Shown: positions 16,991 to 28,300, numbered from the stretch's first letter. The stretch is 49,603 bases of DNA from an uncultured Bacteroidales bacterium (GCA_947168515.1 CAMVMF010000020.1:1-49603), one strand, 5' to 3'. The notes: generated by a model from the letters alone, not told the origin. Numbers and translations: made by a program.

Positions 16991-18283
16991 TTATTTGAAA
17001 AGAACATCCTTACGGTCGGGACTGATGGACACGGCCATGACGTTCACGCCAGTAACCTTCTCAATTGCCACGATATAGTCGCGCAGATTCTTCGGCAGGT
17101 CTTCATACTTGGTAATACCTGTGAGGTCCTGTTTCCACCCTTTATATGAAACAAAGCGGGGCTTTATCTCGACAGCGTTGAACTCAAAGGGAATCTCATC
17201 GGTGACTTCGCCATTGATTTCGTAGCCTGTACACATCTTGACTTCGTCGAAATCGTTCATCACGTCGGACTTGGTGACGAAGAAATCGGTAACCCCGTCA
17301 AGCATACATGCATAACGAAGGGCCGGAATGTCAATCCATCCGCAACGGCGGGGGCGGCCTGTGGTGGCACCATATTCGTGACCCAACTCGCAGAGACGGC
17401 TTCCCGTCTCATCGAAGAGCTCTGTGGGGAAAGGACCGGCACCCACGCGAGTGCAGTAGGCCTTGATGATACCCATCACACGGCCAATGCGGGAAGGAGC
17501 CACTCCGAGTCCCGAGCAAACGCCTGCGGTAACGGTGTTGGAAGAGGTCACAAAAGGATACGATCCAAAGTCAATATCGAGCATAGAGCCCTGAGCCCCC
17601 TCTGCCAGTACCTTCTTGCCTTCGTCAAGACACTTGTTGATAAAGTACTCGCTGTTAATCAGCTGGAACTCCTTGATGGTTTCAAGAGAGGACAGCCAAT
17701 GTTTCTCGTATTCGTCGAGGGACATATTGTCAATGCGGAAACCATCGAGGTCGAATTTGAGCGTATGGGCCGTTTGCATGTGCTGAAACTTGAGCAATTC
17801 ATAACGCTCACGGAAATCAGACTCCAGAATGTCGCCAATACGGAGACCGCTACGGGCGATTTTATCGGTATAAGCGGGGCCAATACCCTTGAGGGTAGAA
17901 CCGATTTTGGCATTGCCTTTGGCACTCTCATAAGCGGCATCAAGCATACGATGAGTGGGCAGAATGAGATGCGCTTTCTTAGAAAGATAGAGGTTCTTGG
18001 TGGCATCAACGCCTTTGGCGGCAAGCGAGTGCACCTCCTGACGGAAAATATTGGGCTCGACGAGAACACCATTGCCGATGACGTTCATCTTATGTTCGTG
18101 GAAGATGCCGGAGGGGATGATATGAAGTACATGTTTGATACCGCCAAACTCAATCGTATGGCCTGCATTGGGGCCACCTTGGAAACGGGCAATCACATCG
18201 TACTCCGGGGTCAAGACATCAACAATCTTTCCTTTGCCCTCGTCTCCCCACTGGAGACCCAACAGAACATCTACTTTGCTCAT
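16991..18283 (-). CDS. purA: Adenylosuccinate synthetase
   Basis: 430 residues, normal length. It joins IMP and aspartate with GTP hydrolysis in the first committed step of AMP synthesis. The GTP-binding start LLGLQWGDEGKGKIVD, the catalytic Asp of WGDEGKGK and His in GGPNAGHTIEFGG, and the signature GIGPAYTDKIARSGLRIGD are intact, as are EGAQGSMLDIDFGSYPFVTSSN and the Asp-loop VGAGPFPTEL. A TATCTTTG promoter box at 18326-18333 stands 43 bp upstream of the ATG. Monocistronic by spacing. Confidence 0.97.
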   Translation of the reverse strand: MSKVDVLLGLQWGDEGKGKIVDVLTPEYDVIARFQGGPNAGHTIEFGGIKHVLHIIPSGIFHEHKMNVIGNGVLVEPNIFRQEVHSLAAKGVDATKNLYLSKKAHLILPTHRMLDAAYESAKGNAKIGSTLKGIGPAYTDKIARSGLRIGDILESDFRERYELLKFQHMQTAHTLKFDLDGFRIDNMSLDEYEKHWLSSLETIKEFQLINSEYFINKCLDEGKKVLAEGAQGSMLDIDFGSYPFVTSSNTVTAGVCSGLGVAPSRIGRVMGIIKAYCTRVGAGPFPTELFDETGSRLCELGHEYGATTGRPRRCGWIDIPALRYACMLDGVTDFFVTKSDVMNDFDEVKMCTGYEINGEVTDEIPFEFNAVEIKPRFVSYKGWKQDLTGITKYEDLPKNLRDYIVAIEKVTGVNVMAVSISPDRKDVLFK

Positions 18284-18325
18284 TATGTAGTCATTTATTA
18301 GAATTCGTAATCAAAAAATCGGTTG

Positions 18326-18333
18326 CAAAGATA
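18326..18333 (-). promoter_or_regulatory. -7 box of the purA promoter
   Basis: TATCTTTG on the minus strand, perfect TAnnTTTG, giving a leader of about 36 nt to the purA ATG at 18283. Confidence 0.6.
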
Positions 18334-18473
18334 CGATTTTTTTTAGACATAGAGAAAAAATGTTGCCGCAAAGTGCGGGAATGGATGACAAACTGGGTTA
18401 ACATACTGATGGGCCGAAGCGTTAATCCAGTTGACAAATGCACCCATTGGCGTTTTTCTCGTCAAAGAATCGG

Positions 18474-19130
18474 CTATTTTTCACGCGTGTGTTTAAACCA
18501 TTCCACAAATTCGGGAAGGTCGTCGAGAGGTCGGAAACCTTCTTTGAACGGTTCCTTGGGCATGGGGCATACTTCGAGATAGCCGACCAGGGTGGTGCAA
18601 TCGAATTCGCCCAACAAGGCCTCTATGGTAACATATACGCCAACCAACAAGTCATCATCCTCAGGATTATTCTCACGCGGCCTGTAATTGGCTGGCAGGT
18701 CGGGCAGAGCCACTCTGAGGCCAATGATGTCGGGTTCTTCATCACTCTCCAACTGCATAAAGGCCATTTTGGCAGTATCGAAACGGAACTTATCAAAGAT
18801 AACCTTCAGCGACTTACCTTTAGGCTGTTTGAACGGAACGAACTCCCACCAGTCGACATCGGGAGCATTGTCAACCAATTCCACTACATAGCGGAAGAGG
18901 TCAAAATCACCCTCGGCGCTAAAGGTGAGGGTGCGACCTTGCGCTGTTTGCTCGCCAACCTCGAAGGTAAGGCCCTCGCAGTAGGCATCCAGTTGCTGCT
19001 GCATCTCCTGAAGGAGCTGTTGCCCCTCGGACTCGGGAATATCGTTTAACATGGTGAGCTGTTCGGCATTTGCCACGAACCAGTTCCAAAAGATTTCAGG
19101 TGTTTTTTGCATATAATTATGTTTTGCCAT
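18474..19130 (-). CDS. Cytosolic hypothetical protein, last gene of the murB cluster
   Basis: 218 residues, no signal peptide or membrane segment, acidic. The start MAKHNYMQKTPEIFWNWFV and a C-terminal half on beta and acidic stretches (DNAPDVDWWEFVPFKQPKGKSL, EEPDIIGLRVALPDLP) resemble a widespread uncharacterised Bacteroidota family, which I can describe but not name. It follows murB by 59 bp on the same strand and probably shares its transcript. No catalytic motif is evident. Confidence 0.7.
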   Translation of the reverse strand: MAKHNYMQKTPEIFWNWFVANAEQLTMLNDIPESEGQQLLQEMQQQLDAYCEGLTFEVGEQTAQGRTLTFSAEGDFDLFRYVVELVDNAPDVDWWEFVPFKQPKGKSLKVIFDKFRFDTAKMAFMQLESDEEPDIIGLRVALPDLPANYRPRENNPEDDDLLVGVYVTIEALLGEFDCTTLVGYLEVCPMPKEPFKEGFRPLDDLPEFVEWFKHTREK

Positions 19131-19189
19131 ATTGCCGAGCTAGATTAGCGAACAAAAAGCCCGACAAGCGTATTATTAACTACGTAGTT

Positions 19190-20182
19190 TCAAATAATGA
19201 TGGCCTCTTTTTCAAGCGTAACGCCAAAAAGTTTGTGAACATCTTGGGCCACAGCATCGGCCAGGGCCACAACCTCGGCTCCCGTGCATCCGCCATGGTT
19301 GACCAAAACCAGGGCTTGTTTGTCATAAACTCCGCAGCGCCCAAGGGAGCGGCCTTTCCAGCCTGCACGTTCGATAAGCCATCCTGCTGCCAACTTATAG
19401 CCCTCCGAAATGGGGTAGGCAACGATATCGGGATAGGCAGACCGGAGTTCCTCGAACTGCGCTACTGACACTACCGGGTTCTTGAAGAAACTTCCTGCGC
19501 TGCCCATCTCCTCCGGACGAGGGAGTTTGCGCCAACGAAAATCGGTGATGATGTCGGCCAACTGCTGGGGTGTAGGCTGCTCTATACCCGCAGCTTGAAG
19601 AGCTTCGAGGAGTGCTTTGTACTGTAGGTTGGGGGTGAATTGTTTGTGGAGGCGGAAGACCACGGACCAAATGATATAGCGATTCTTGAGCGCACCCTTG
19701 AAAACACTATTGCGGTATGCAAACTGGCACTCCTCATTCGTGAAGACACGTTCGACACCTGTGGCTATCTCGAAAGCACGAACACGGTAGACTATATCTT
19801 TGGCCTCTACGCCATAGGCACCGACATTCTGCACCGGGGCGGCACCCACCGTGCCTGGGATAGCGGCAAGATTTTCAACACCGTACCATCCTTGGGCAAC
19901 ACAATGACGCACAAAGTCATCCCACACCTCCCCTGCTGCCGATTCGACAAGGACATCACCCTGACCAGGTGTCTCTTCAAGCATACGGATGCCCTTATTC
20001 TCCAGATGGATGATGGTGCCAGGGAAATGTTTGGTGAAAACCACATTGCTCCCTCCTCCTAAAATCAGGTATGGCGAGACTAGCTGTCCCGAAGACAGCA
20101 TGCCACGGAGTTGGGACTCCTCTTCGACCACAAGGTAGCGGTCAGCCGTGGCCGGAATGCCGAAGGTGTTGTATATTTCCAT
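19190..20182 (-). CDS. murB: UDP-N-acetylenolpyruvoylglucosamine reductase
   Basis: 330 residues from ATG 20182 (MEIYNTFGI); an in-frame ATG at 20194 would overlap the previous stop. It is an FAD/NADPH enzyme that makes UDP-MurNAc for peptidoglycan. The FAD-binding loop LILGGGSNVVF, IPGTVGAAPVQNVGAYG and the catalytic Ser in SAGSFFKNPVV are present. The insertion pattern and length (about 340) fit the type I MurB of E. coli. The gene starts 1 bp after the patatin gene stops, so the two are translationally coupled. Patatin, murB and the following hypothetical appear to be one unit. Confidence 0.95.
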   Translation of the reverse strand: MEIYNTFGIPATADRYLVVEEESQLRGMLSSGQLVSPYLILGGGSNVVFTKHFPGTIIHLENKGIRMLEETPGQGDVLVESAAGEVWDDFVRHCVAQGWYGVENLAAIPGTVGAAPVQNVGAYGVEAKDIVYRVRAFEIATGVERVFTNEECQFAYRNSVFKGALKNRYIIWSVVFRLHKQFTPNLQYKALLEALQAAGIEQPTPQQLADIITDFRWRKLPRPEEMGSAGSFFKNPVVSVAQFEELRSAYPDIVAYPISEGYKLAAGWLIERAGWKGRSLGRCGVYDKQALVLVNHGGCTGAEVVALADAVAQDVHKLFGVTLEKEAIII

Positions 20183-20183
20183 A

Positions 20184-22514
20184 TTAGAAGACATAGCCGA
20201 TATTAAGGTAAGCACCGACACGGCGCGTTAGATTATTCCAATAAAGGTCGGCGGCGATGGGGCCGATGACCGACTTGTATGCCACCCGCAAGCCAAGTCC
20301 GAAAACACTTCTGAAATCACGTTCAATGGTCTCAAACTCCTGCACATCGGCCATATAATTCAGCATCAGGTAGGCATAGAAATTTCCATGGACGTTATAA
20401 CGGGTGTCCAAACGTAGAATGGCAGCATAATTACTGACATAGGATGGGTTGGAGAAACCCACGAAAGGCATCTGGTGGTCGAGATAGCGCCCCGGCAGGG
20501 CTCCTCCAACAAAATTGTCATACCACGGGGAATTTTTACCCATAACGAAGCGGACAAAGCCTTGCGGTATAAAGGTAAGCTGGGGTGTGGGCGAGATATA
20601 GGTCTGGAACGATGCCGCCGCAACGGCAAAACCCGAGTCCACCGCGGTATTGAACATATAACGGTTCTCCTTTCGCCAACTGAGGTCAAAAGAACCATAG
20701 AGCCCCTTTGTGGCGAAATAGGCATCGTCGAGGTTGTCATATCGACCTCTCAGGTATACACCAAAGAAGTTCTTGGTGCGGTCGAGGTGGAAGAGACCAT
20801 CACTAAGCATGTGGTCGAGCGAGAATCCGCTACGGTCGGCATAGAAATCCTCGTCAAACCCAAAGGCAATACTGAAGTCTCGGAAATTAAACTCCGAGAG
20901 ATACAAGCTGATATTGTGATGGTCCACAAAACCTGCAAAGGCCATCGAATCGATGTTGCTGACATTGACCGAACTGTTGTGATAGCGATAGGCCAAATTG
21001 ACATCGCCGAGACCCAGTCCGCCATAGGACACCCTGGCATCCCAACGGAAGTTGTAGTTGAGATTCACATTCAGTGCCGCCTTGATGCCCGCCAAACGTT
21101 GTTCGTTCCAACCGAAATGGAACAATAGCGAGGCACTCTCCTCGGAATCGTATCGGAAACCAATTGCGAAATTGTGCGGCTCGGCAGGTTCGAGATTAAT
21201 CTCTAGGCGGTAGCTCTCCCGACCTAGGGCATCGGAATAGACCATGTGGGTGAGCCAGTATTCCTCCTCTGTCTCATGCAGCTTATACGTAATCGTGGCA
21301 AAAGACTCTGTGCCGGAAAGGATATTAATCGCACTCTCTATATCATTTATAGTGAGGGGCAGGCCGGACTCCAAACCATCCTGGTCCTTCAACCATTCTT
21401 TTTCTTCTTCGGAAACGCCGTTGTAGATGACACTGGCCAAGACAAAGGTGTCGGTCTCGGTAAGATATTTGGCTCGGGGGGCCTGATAGACCTGTTGGGG
21501 TTCGCCCCAGCGGTCGAGAAGTTTCTTCAGCGCAACCAACTCATCGTGGTGGGCCTTGGCACACTCGTAGCCGCGACGCACCAACGTATCGATGGCATCA
21601 TGGGTGAAACTAAGCATATTGTACCCAGAGACATCCGGATGAAGCAAAAGATTACACAGATTCCTGTTGCTCCCTCGGTTGCTCGAAACAGCGATGCTGA
21701 GATATTGCGACAGCTGCTGCGGCAAAGATTTCAGTTCTTCGGGGGTGGCAGCCATCTTGTCCGCCAAATCCACCCCGATGACGATATCGGCCCCCATCTG
21801 AAAGCAGACATCCACAGGGAAGTTATCCACCAGACCGCCGTCGGCCAAGAGGTAATTGTCCCACTCAACCGGGGCAAACACGCCGGGGATGGCCATGCTA
21901 GAGCGGATGGCCTTGGCAAAATTGCCACCATGCAACACGACAGAATCACCCGTGAGAATGTCCGTTGCCACGCAGGCAAAAGGAATTGGCAGTTTGTTGA
22001 AATCCACGCTGTCGTTATAGCCAATGCTAAGCCTGTTGAAGAGGTTGGTAAGGCTGGCCCCATTGATGACACCACTCGGCAAAGTGGAGAGTATGCCCAG
22101 AGAGCGTCTTTCAAAATTGCCTGTACCAAAGGGTACCGAAAGAATAAACTGGCTGTTCTGTTCACGTTGAGTAGAGGACTGATAGTAACGGCCTACGCCA
22201 TTGCTCATATAATAAGACCAATCCATATTGGCAATCAAGTATGCCATTTCATCAGGGGTGTATCCCAAGGCATACAGTCCTCCGATGATGGATCCTATGC
22301 TGGTGCCCGTAATATAGTCGACGGGGATGCCGATCTCATTCATGTACTTGAGTATACCAATATGGGCGGCACCCTTGGCCCCTCCCCCACTGAGGGCTAC
22401 ACCTATTTTGGGTCTATGGGGCTGTGGAACGACGGCGGTGGAGTCAATCACTTCCTGCCCGATGGCAGGATCTAAAAGCAGTAGAAGAAGAATGGCTATA
22501 ATTGTTTTTTTCAT
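20184..22514 (-). CDS. Patatin-like phospholipase with outer-membrane beta-barrel domain (PlpD/type Vd-like)
   Basis: 776 residues from ATG 22514, with signal peptide (TIIAILLLLLLDPAIGQ). The patatin domain covers about residues 35-230: oxyanion GGGAKGAAH, nucleophile Ser in GTSIGSIIG, and catalytic Asp in DGGLVDNFP. A POTRA-like linker (about 330-430) follows, then a C-terminal series of amphipathic strands (YNFRWDARVSYGG, KNFFGVYLRGRYDN, AADLYWNNLTRR) ending in aromatic YVF, typical of a 16-strand Omp85-type barrel. It should be an outer-membrane lipase tethered to its own pore. It is coupled to murB. Confidence 0.88.
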   Translation of the reverse strand: MKKTIIAILLLLLLDPAIGQEVIDSTAVVPQPHRPKIGVALSGGGAKGAAHIGILKYMNEIGIPVDYITGTSIGSIIGGLYALGYTPDEMAYLIANMDWSYYMSNGVGRYYQSSTQREQNSQFILSVPFGTGNFERRSLGILSTLPSGVINGASLTNLFNRLSIGYNDSVDFNKLPIPFACVATDILTGDSVVLHGGNFAKAIRSSMAIPGVFAPVEWDNYLLADGGLVDNFPVDVCFQMGADIVIGVDLADKMAATPEELKSLPQQLSQYLSIAVSSNRGSNRNLCNLLLHPDVSGYNMLSFTHDAIDTLVRRGYECAKAHHDELVALKKLLDRWGEPQQVYQAPRAKYLTETDTFVLASVIYNGVSEEEKEWLKDQDGLESGLPLTINDIESAINILSGTESFATITYKLHETEEEYWLTHMVYSDALGRESYRLEINLEPAEPHNFAIGFRYDSEESASLLFHFGWNEQRLAGIKAALNVNLNYNFRWDARVSYGGLGLGDVNLAYRYHNSSVNVSNIDSMAFAGFVDHHNISLYLSEFNFRDFSIAFGFDEDFYADRSGFSLDHMLSDGLFHLDRTKNFFGVYLRGRYDNLDDAYFATKGLYGSFDLSWRKENRYMFNTAVDSGFAVAAASFQTYISPTPQLTFIPQGFVRFVMGKNSPWYDNFVGGALPGRYLDHQMPFVGFSNPSYVSNYAAILRLDTRYNVHGNFYAYLMLNYMADVQEFETIERDFRSVFGLGLRVAYKSVIGPIAADLYWNNLTRRVGAYLNIGYVF

Positions 22515-22579
22515 GTAGTGGTACGGAAGAATTATAAAAACAAACAATAATAATCAATGTCGACATCCATCCTTTTTCG

Positions 22580-24010
22580 TCATGTATTGGGGCCTCGCTC
22601 TTTCTTGGGTTTTCGTTCCGGGGCCTGATAGCCTGGCCGGAAAACTTTAAGCTGGGTCATCAAGAGCGATCCTGAAAGGAGGGCACCGCAAACGTCGCTG
22701 ATGGTCATGCTGCACCACACCCCCATCAGACCTTCACCACCGGCTCTGATGAATATAGCTGGTACGATATACATCAGGGGGATGAGGAAGATGACCTGAC
22801 GGGATAGACTGGTGACGATGGCTATCCAGGGCTTGTCGATGGACTGGAAGAATTGGGAGTTGGTGACCGTGAAGCCAATGAGCGGACACATCACCATCAA
22901 GAAACGTGTGGCAGGAACTGCTGTCTCAATCAAACTCGCATCATCGCTGAACATCTCCACCAGCAGTTGAGGGACTATCATGGCAATAATGGTGCCAACG
23001 ATACCGATGCCGACATTCCATTTCATGGTTAGCAGGTAGGTCTCCTTGAGGCGGGACTGCAAGCGGGCCCCATAGTTATAGCCGGCTATGGGCTGCATTC
23101 CCTGGCAGATACCCATCATGAACATGAAGACCAACATGGCAATGCGGTTGACCACTCCGTAGGAACTGACCGCAATATCGCTGCCGTACTTGATCAACTG
23201 CGAGTTGAGCAATGCCACCACTAAGCACGCTGCCACATTCATCGAGAAGGGGCTGATGCCTATGGCTAGGATGTTCTTGATGATATACATACGGGGCTTC
23301 CACGCATGACGGCGGAAACGTATGAACGACTTAGGCGATACGAAGTGGAGGACTGCCAGCAAAGCCGAAAAGGCCATAGAGATAGACGTTGCCCATGCAG
23401 CACCCTCGATACCCTTGTCCAACAGGATGATGAAGATGTAGTCGAGCACGATATTCAGCAGTGCGCCACTGATTTGTATCCACATAGACCTAGTGGCGTA
23501 ACCCGTGGCACGTATCAGTCCCGACAGGTTGAAACTGAGGGTTGTGAGGAACATGCCCGGCAGGACGATGACCATGTATTCATGTGCCAACCTGATGGTC
23601 AGCTCTGAGGCACCAAACATGGCCAGAATAGGGTCCATGAAAAGGTAGCCTGCAGTCAAAAAAAGCACACCAAAGAAGAACGTAAGGAACATGCTGGTAC
23701 CCAAGATATTCTCAGCCCAGGCAAAGTCCTTTCTGCCAAGCACGATGCTCATGCGGGCACCTGCGCCGGCCCCCACCAAGGAGCCAAAGGCATGTATGAT
23801 GTTCATGATAGGCAACACGATAGCCAAGGCGGCCAGAATGAGTGCCCCATTAGTGGCATGGCCCAAGAAAATGCTGTCCACAAGATTGTACACTGTAGCA
23901 ATAATCTGCGTCACGACCGAGGGCAACGCATACTTCCACAACAAATGGGGGATTTTCTTTTCGCCCAATTCCGCTGTGGTGTCTATCACATCTACCTTCT
24001 TTTCAGACAT
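22580..24010 (-). CDS. MATE-family multidrug/sodium or proton antiporter
   Basis: 476 residues with twelve predicted membrane segments in two related halves. Family pieces are PSVVTQIIATVYNLVDSIFLGH in helix 1-2, GAGAGARMSIVLGRKD after helix 2, and ISPFSMNVAACLVVALLN with GICQGMQPIAGYNYGAR in the second half, as in DinF/NorM relatives. It probably exports organic cations or metabolites; the substrate is not predictable. It starts 10 bp after the M20 gene stops and lies 65 bp before the patatin gene, so it may be co-transcribed with both. The C-terminal tail is basic. Confidence 0.9.
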   Translation of the reverse strand: MSEKKVDVIDTTAELGEKKIPHLLWKYALPSVVTQIIATVYNLVDSIFLGHATNGALILAALAIVLPIMNIIHAFGSLVGAGAGARMSIVLGRKDFAWAENILGTSMFLTFFFGVLFLTAGYLFMDPILAMFGASELTIRLAHEYMVIVLPGMFLTTLSFNLSGLIRATGYATRSMWIQISGALLNIVLDYIFIILLDKGIEGAAWATSISMAFSALLAVLHFVSPKSFIRFRRHAWKPRMYIIKNILAIGISPFSMNVAACLVVALLNSQLIKYGSDIAVSSYGVVNRIAMLVFMFMMGICQGMQPIAGYNYGARLQSRLKETYLLTMKWNVGIGIVGTIIAMIVPQLLVEMFSDDASLIETAVPATRFLMVMCPLIGFTVTNSQFFQSIDKPWIAIVTSLSRQVIFLIPLMYIVPAIFIRAGGEGLMGVWCSMTISDVCGALLSGSLLMTQLKVFRPGYQAPERKPKKERGPNT

Positions 24011-24020
24011 TTTTTCTTTC

Positions 24021-25217
24021 CTATTTTTTTACTCTATCCAACAGGCATTTATAGGCATTATAGGCCTCAAATCCGCTGGCCACCTCTATCGAACGTTCGT
24101 CTACCAGGAGATTCGGACGGTGAAGGTTGCAGACGGGGGTCCCCGGAACATGGATGCCCACACGGAAATAGCAGGCCGGAATCTTTTGCGCAAAGAAAGC
24201 AAAATCCTCTGCCGTCATGCGAAGGTCCAGCCAGTCGACATTCTCCTCGCCCAAGAAGGCCACGCCGTTGTCATGTACCTGCTGGGTGCAAGTGTCATCA
24301 TTGACCACCGGGGGATAGCCATAGTCGATGAATAGGTCGCACTCGCCACCCATGCTTTCGGCTATGCCACAACTGATTTTGCGAATCTTCTCGTGGCACT
24401 GCAAACGCCAGTCGGCATCAAAGGTGCGAATGATACCTTCCATCTTCACCTCATCGGGGATAATATTGGTACGGCCTTCGCCAACGAAACGGCCAAAGCT
24501 CAGCACCGTAGGCATCATGGGGGCGGCATTGCGACTGACAATCTGTTGCAAGGCCACCACGATATGGGAGGCAATCAAAATGGGGTCGACACTCAGGTGC
24601 GGCGTGGCCCCATGGCCGCCCCTACCCTTAATGGTCCAGTAGAGCTCGTCGGTAGAAGCCATGTAGCGGCCCTTGCGCATCCCTATACGTCCTACCTCCA
24701 TCTCGGGCAGGCAGTGGAAGCCGTATATCTCGTTGGGCATGACCTCATCAAACAGGCCGTCCTCCATCATCATGCGGGCCCCTCCGGGGTACATCTCTTC
24801 CGAAGGTTCAAAGATAAGCATCACGCTGCCGTTAAGTTCCTCTCGTATTTGGCAAAGGATTTGTGCAGCTCCGAGAAGTGAACTCGTGTGCATGTCGTGT
24901 CCACAAGCGTGCATGACACCCGGATTCTCCGAGGCAAACGGCAGTCCCGTGGCCTCTGTGAGTGGCAGTGCGTCGTAGTCGGCGCGCATGGCCACACAAT
25001 AGCCGTCGGGGTCCTTGCCTCCGCGTATCATGGCCATCACGCCCGTCTTGCCTATGCCGGTCTTTGGTTCCAGTCCCATCTCACGCAGACGTTCTGCCAC
25101 ATAGTTCATGGTGCCGTACTCCTGCTGACTCAGCTCGGGGTGCCGATGGAGCCAACGCCGCCATTCGATAACGGTGGCGGCATTGGCTTTGGCCAAAGAC
25201 TTGATTCTTTCTATCAT
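24021..25217 (-). CDS. M20-family amidohydrolase (N-acyl-amino-acid/hippurate hydrolase type)
   Basis: 398 residues, cytosolic. The di-metal site is recognisable: HACGHDMH (about 104-111), the Glu pair in FEPSEEMYPGGA, His in GFHCLPEM, and the C-terminal His in VCNLHRPNLLVDE. The lid domain has TIKGRGGHGATPH. The family removes acyl groups from amino acids or related amides; the substrate cannot be told from sequence. It is separated from ileS by 103 bp and followed after 10 bp by the MATE transporter, an arrangement that could pair hydrolysis with export. Confidence 0.9.
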   Translation of the reverse strand: MIERIKSLAKANAATVIEWRRWLHRHPELSQQEYGTMNYVAERLREMGLEPKTGIGKTGVMAMIRGGKDPDGYCVAMRADYDALPLTEATGLPFASENPGVMHACGHDMHTSSLLGAAQILCQIREELNGSVMLIFEPSEEMYPGGARMMMEDGLFDEVMPNEIYGFHCLPEMEVGRIGMRKGRYMASTDELYWTIKGRGGHGATPHLSVDPILIASHIVVALQQIVSRNAAPMMPTVLSFGRFVGEGRTNIIPDEVKMEGIIRTFDADWRLQCHEKIRKISCGIAESMGGECDLFIDYGYPPVVNDDTCTQQVHDNGVAFLGEENVDWLDLRMTAEDFAFFAQKIPACYFRVGIHVPGTPVCNLHRPNLLVDERSIEVASGFEAYNAYKCLLDRVKK

Positions 25218-25320
25218 TTCTTGTTTCTAGATTATCTAGGTTTCTATTCTTTCTATCAACCATACGATCAACGCCTTAATCCCACGAGCCTTAGACTTGG
25301 GGACCTAAGGCGAAGTATGG

Positions 25321-28300
25321 TCAACGGTCAACAGGGGTCAGCAGAATAGTGGTGGGCTGGCCCTCAATAATCTCAATGGTCTGCTGGGCAGGGTCGTCTA
25401 TGGAATCCACCAATGAAAGTTGGGTGCAGAGGACCTCGTTGCAGATGTAGTCCATGTGGGCCTTCACAGCCTCGTCCCATTCGCCATGGAGCAGCTCGAC
25501 ACGGATACGGTCTGTCACCTCAAAGCCCTCCTTGCGGATACCTTGGATGCGGTTGACCAACTCTCGGGCGATACCCTCTGCCTTCAGTTCGTCACTGACC
25601 GTGATATCGAGCGCCACGGTGAGGTTGCCCTCATTGGCCACCACCCAGCCGGGGATGTCCTGTGTGGCAATCTCAACATCGGAAAGCAGAATCTCTACGG
25701 GCTGTCCCTCCACGGTAAGGTCGCATTTGCCAGCGGACTCAAGGGCCACTATCTGTTGCTGCGAGAAAGCCTGAATCTGTGCGCTGATGGCCTTCATAAT
25801 CTTGCCGTAGCGGGGACCCAGCGTCTTGAAGTTGGGCTTGATGCGCTTCACCAGGATGTCGTTGTCCTGCGCCAGGAACTCAACCCCCTTGATGTTCAAT
25901 TCGGAACAGATGAGGTTCTGCACGAGTTCCACCTGCTGACGGAAATCCTCGCTCTGCACGGGCAGCATGATCTTAGCCAGAGGCTGACGCACACGGAGAT
26001 TGCTCTTCTTACGAAGCGAGAGACCCATGGAGCAGATTTTCTGAGCCAACTCCATACGCTCCTCCAAACCTTTATCAATCATTTCCTCGTGGATTTCGGG
26101 GAAAGCCACATGGTGGACCGACTGGGCATCGAAACGATGGGTGACCTCGTTCAGGTCAAGGAACATACGCTCGCTGAAGAAAGGAGCAATGGGGGACATC
26201 AGACGGGCCAAAGTCTCCAAGCAGGTATAAAGGGTCTGGTAGGCCGAAATCTTGTCGGCGGTCATCTCGCCTTTCCAGAAACGGCGACGGCAGAGACGCA
26301 CGTACCAGTTGCTAAGGTTGGCATCGACAAACTCCTGGATGGCACGCCCGGCACGGGTAGGCTCATAGTCTGCAAAGGACTCGTCCACCGTCTTCACCAA
26401 TGTGTTAAGCTCGCTGAGAATCCAGCGGTCGATTTCGGGACGTTCATTGATGGGCAGGTCGGCCTCCTTGTACTCAAAGCCATCGATGTTGGCATAGAGG
26501 GCAAAGAAGCTGTAGGTGTTGTAGAGGGTGCCAAAGAGTTTGCGGCGGACCTCATCGACACCGGAGATGTCAAATTTCAGGTTGTCCCATGGCTGGCTGT
26601 TGGTAATCATATACCAACGGGTGGCATCGGGGCCTTCTTTGCTGAGGGTATCGAAAGGATCGACGGCGTTGCCCAGACGTTTGGACATCTTGTTGCCGTT
26701 CTTGTCAAGCACCAAGCCGTTGCTGATGACATTCTTGAAGGCCACGCTGTCGAAACACATGGTGGCGATGGCATGCAGGGTATAGAACCAGCCACGGGTC
26801 TGGTCGACACCTTCGGCAATAAAGTCGGCAGGGAACTGCTCAGGCTTGAGTTCCTCTCCCATATAGTGAATCTGGGCATAGGGCATAGCACCGCTGTCGA
26901 ACCACACGTCTATCAAATCGGGTTCACGCATCATCTTGCGGCCTGTTGGCGACACCAGCACGACACCATCGATATAGGGGCGGTGGAGGTCGAAGGCCGT
27001 AAAGTCGGTGCTCTTATAAGGATTCTCTTTCATGAAGCCAGCAGCAACAGCCTTGTCAATCTCGTTGCGGAGTTCCTCGACGCTGCCGATGCAGATTTCC
27101 TCTCGGCCATCTTCGGTACGCCAGATGGGCAACGGGGTGCCCCAATAACGGCTGCGGCTGAGGTTCCAGTCGACGATATTCTCCAACCAATTGCCAAAAC
27201 GTCCCGTGCCGGTAGCCTCGGGCTTCCAGTTGATGGTCTTGTTGAGTTCTATCATGCGCTCGCGCAAAGCGGTGGTGCGGATGAACCAACTGTCGAGCGG
27301 GTAATAGAGCACGGGCTTGTCGGTACGCCAGCAATGGGGGTAGCTATGGGTGTGTTTCTCGCTCTTGAACAGCTTGCCCTGCTCCTTGAGCATGACCACC
27401 AGTTCCACATCCAGACTCATGTCCTTGTCAGTCTTGGTGGGGTCATAGGCATTCTTGACGAACTTGCCGGCATACTGCTCGTATAAGGCCACATCGACAT
27501 TGCCTTTCACCCATTCGGGGTCGAGGTCTTCAAGTTTCCAGAACTTACCGGTGCGGTCCACCATGGGGGCCTGTTTGCCGTCGAGGTCATAAAGAAGCAA
27601 GTCGGCGATGCCGGCTTTCTTGGCCACGCGGGCGTCGTCGGCACCAAAGGTGGGGGCTATATGCACAATACCCGTACCATCCTCTGTGGTGACGTAATCG
27701 CCCAAGATGATGCGGAAAGCCTCCCCTTCTTGAGCGGTACGGTGGGTCTGTGCGGCCATGTCGACCACGGTGGGTTTCACCCAAGGAATCAGCTGTTCGT
27801 AGGCGATGCCTTCAAGGGCGGCACCCTTACATTCGCCCAAAATGGTAGCATGAATGAGTTTGGACTTTTCCTCAGGTTCCCCCTCGGTGAAGAAACTACC
27901 CATGAGGGCTTTGGCCATCACTATGCGGCAAGGCTCCTGCGTGTAGGGGTGTACGGTGTCGAGCAGCACATAGTCTATTGAGGGTCCCACGCAGAGGGCC
28001 GTGTTGGAAGGCAGGGTCCATGGAGTGGTGGTCCATGCAATGGCATAAGTGGGCACGTCGGCAGCTGGAACGTCAAATCCCTTGAGCTCCTTCAGCTTGA
28101 AAAGGGCCACACAGGTGGTGTCCTTCACATCGCGATAGCAGCCGGGGAGATTCAGCTCGTGGCTGGATAGGCCGGTGCCGGCAGCAGGGCTGAAGGGCTG
28201 AATGGTATAGCCCTTATAGAGCAAACCCTTGTCATATAGTTTCTTCAGCAGAAACCACAGGGTTTCGATGTATTCGTTTTCGAAGGTGATATAAGGATGC

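Noticed and set aside
17378..18301. 307-codon plus-strand frame
   Set aside because: It is antisense to purA, whose reading is unambiguous. Several similarly long antisense frames over ileS, yidC and the patatin gene were rejected for the same reason.
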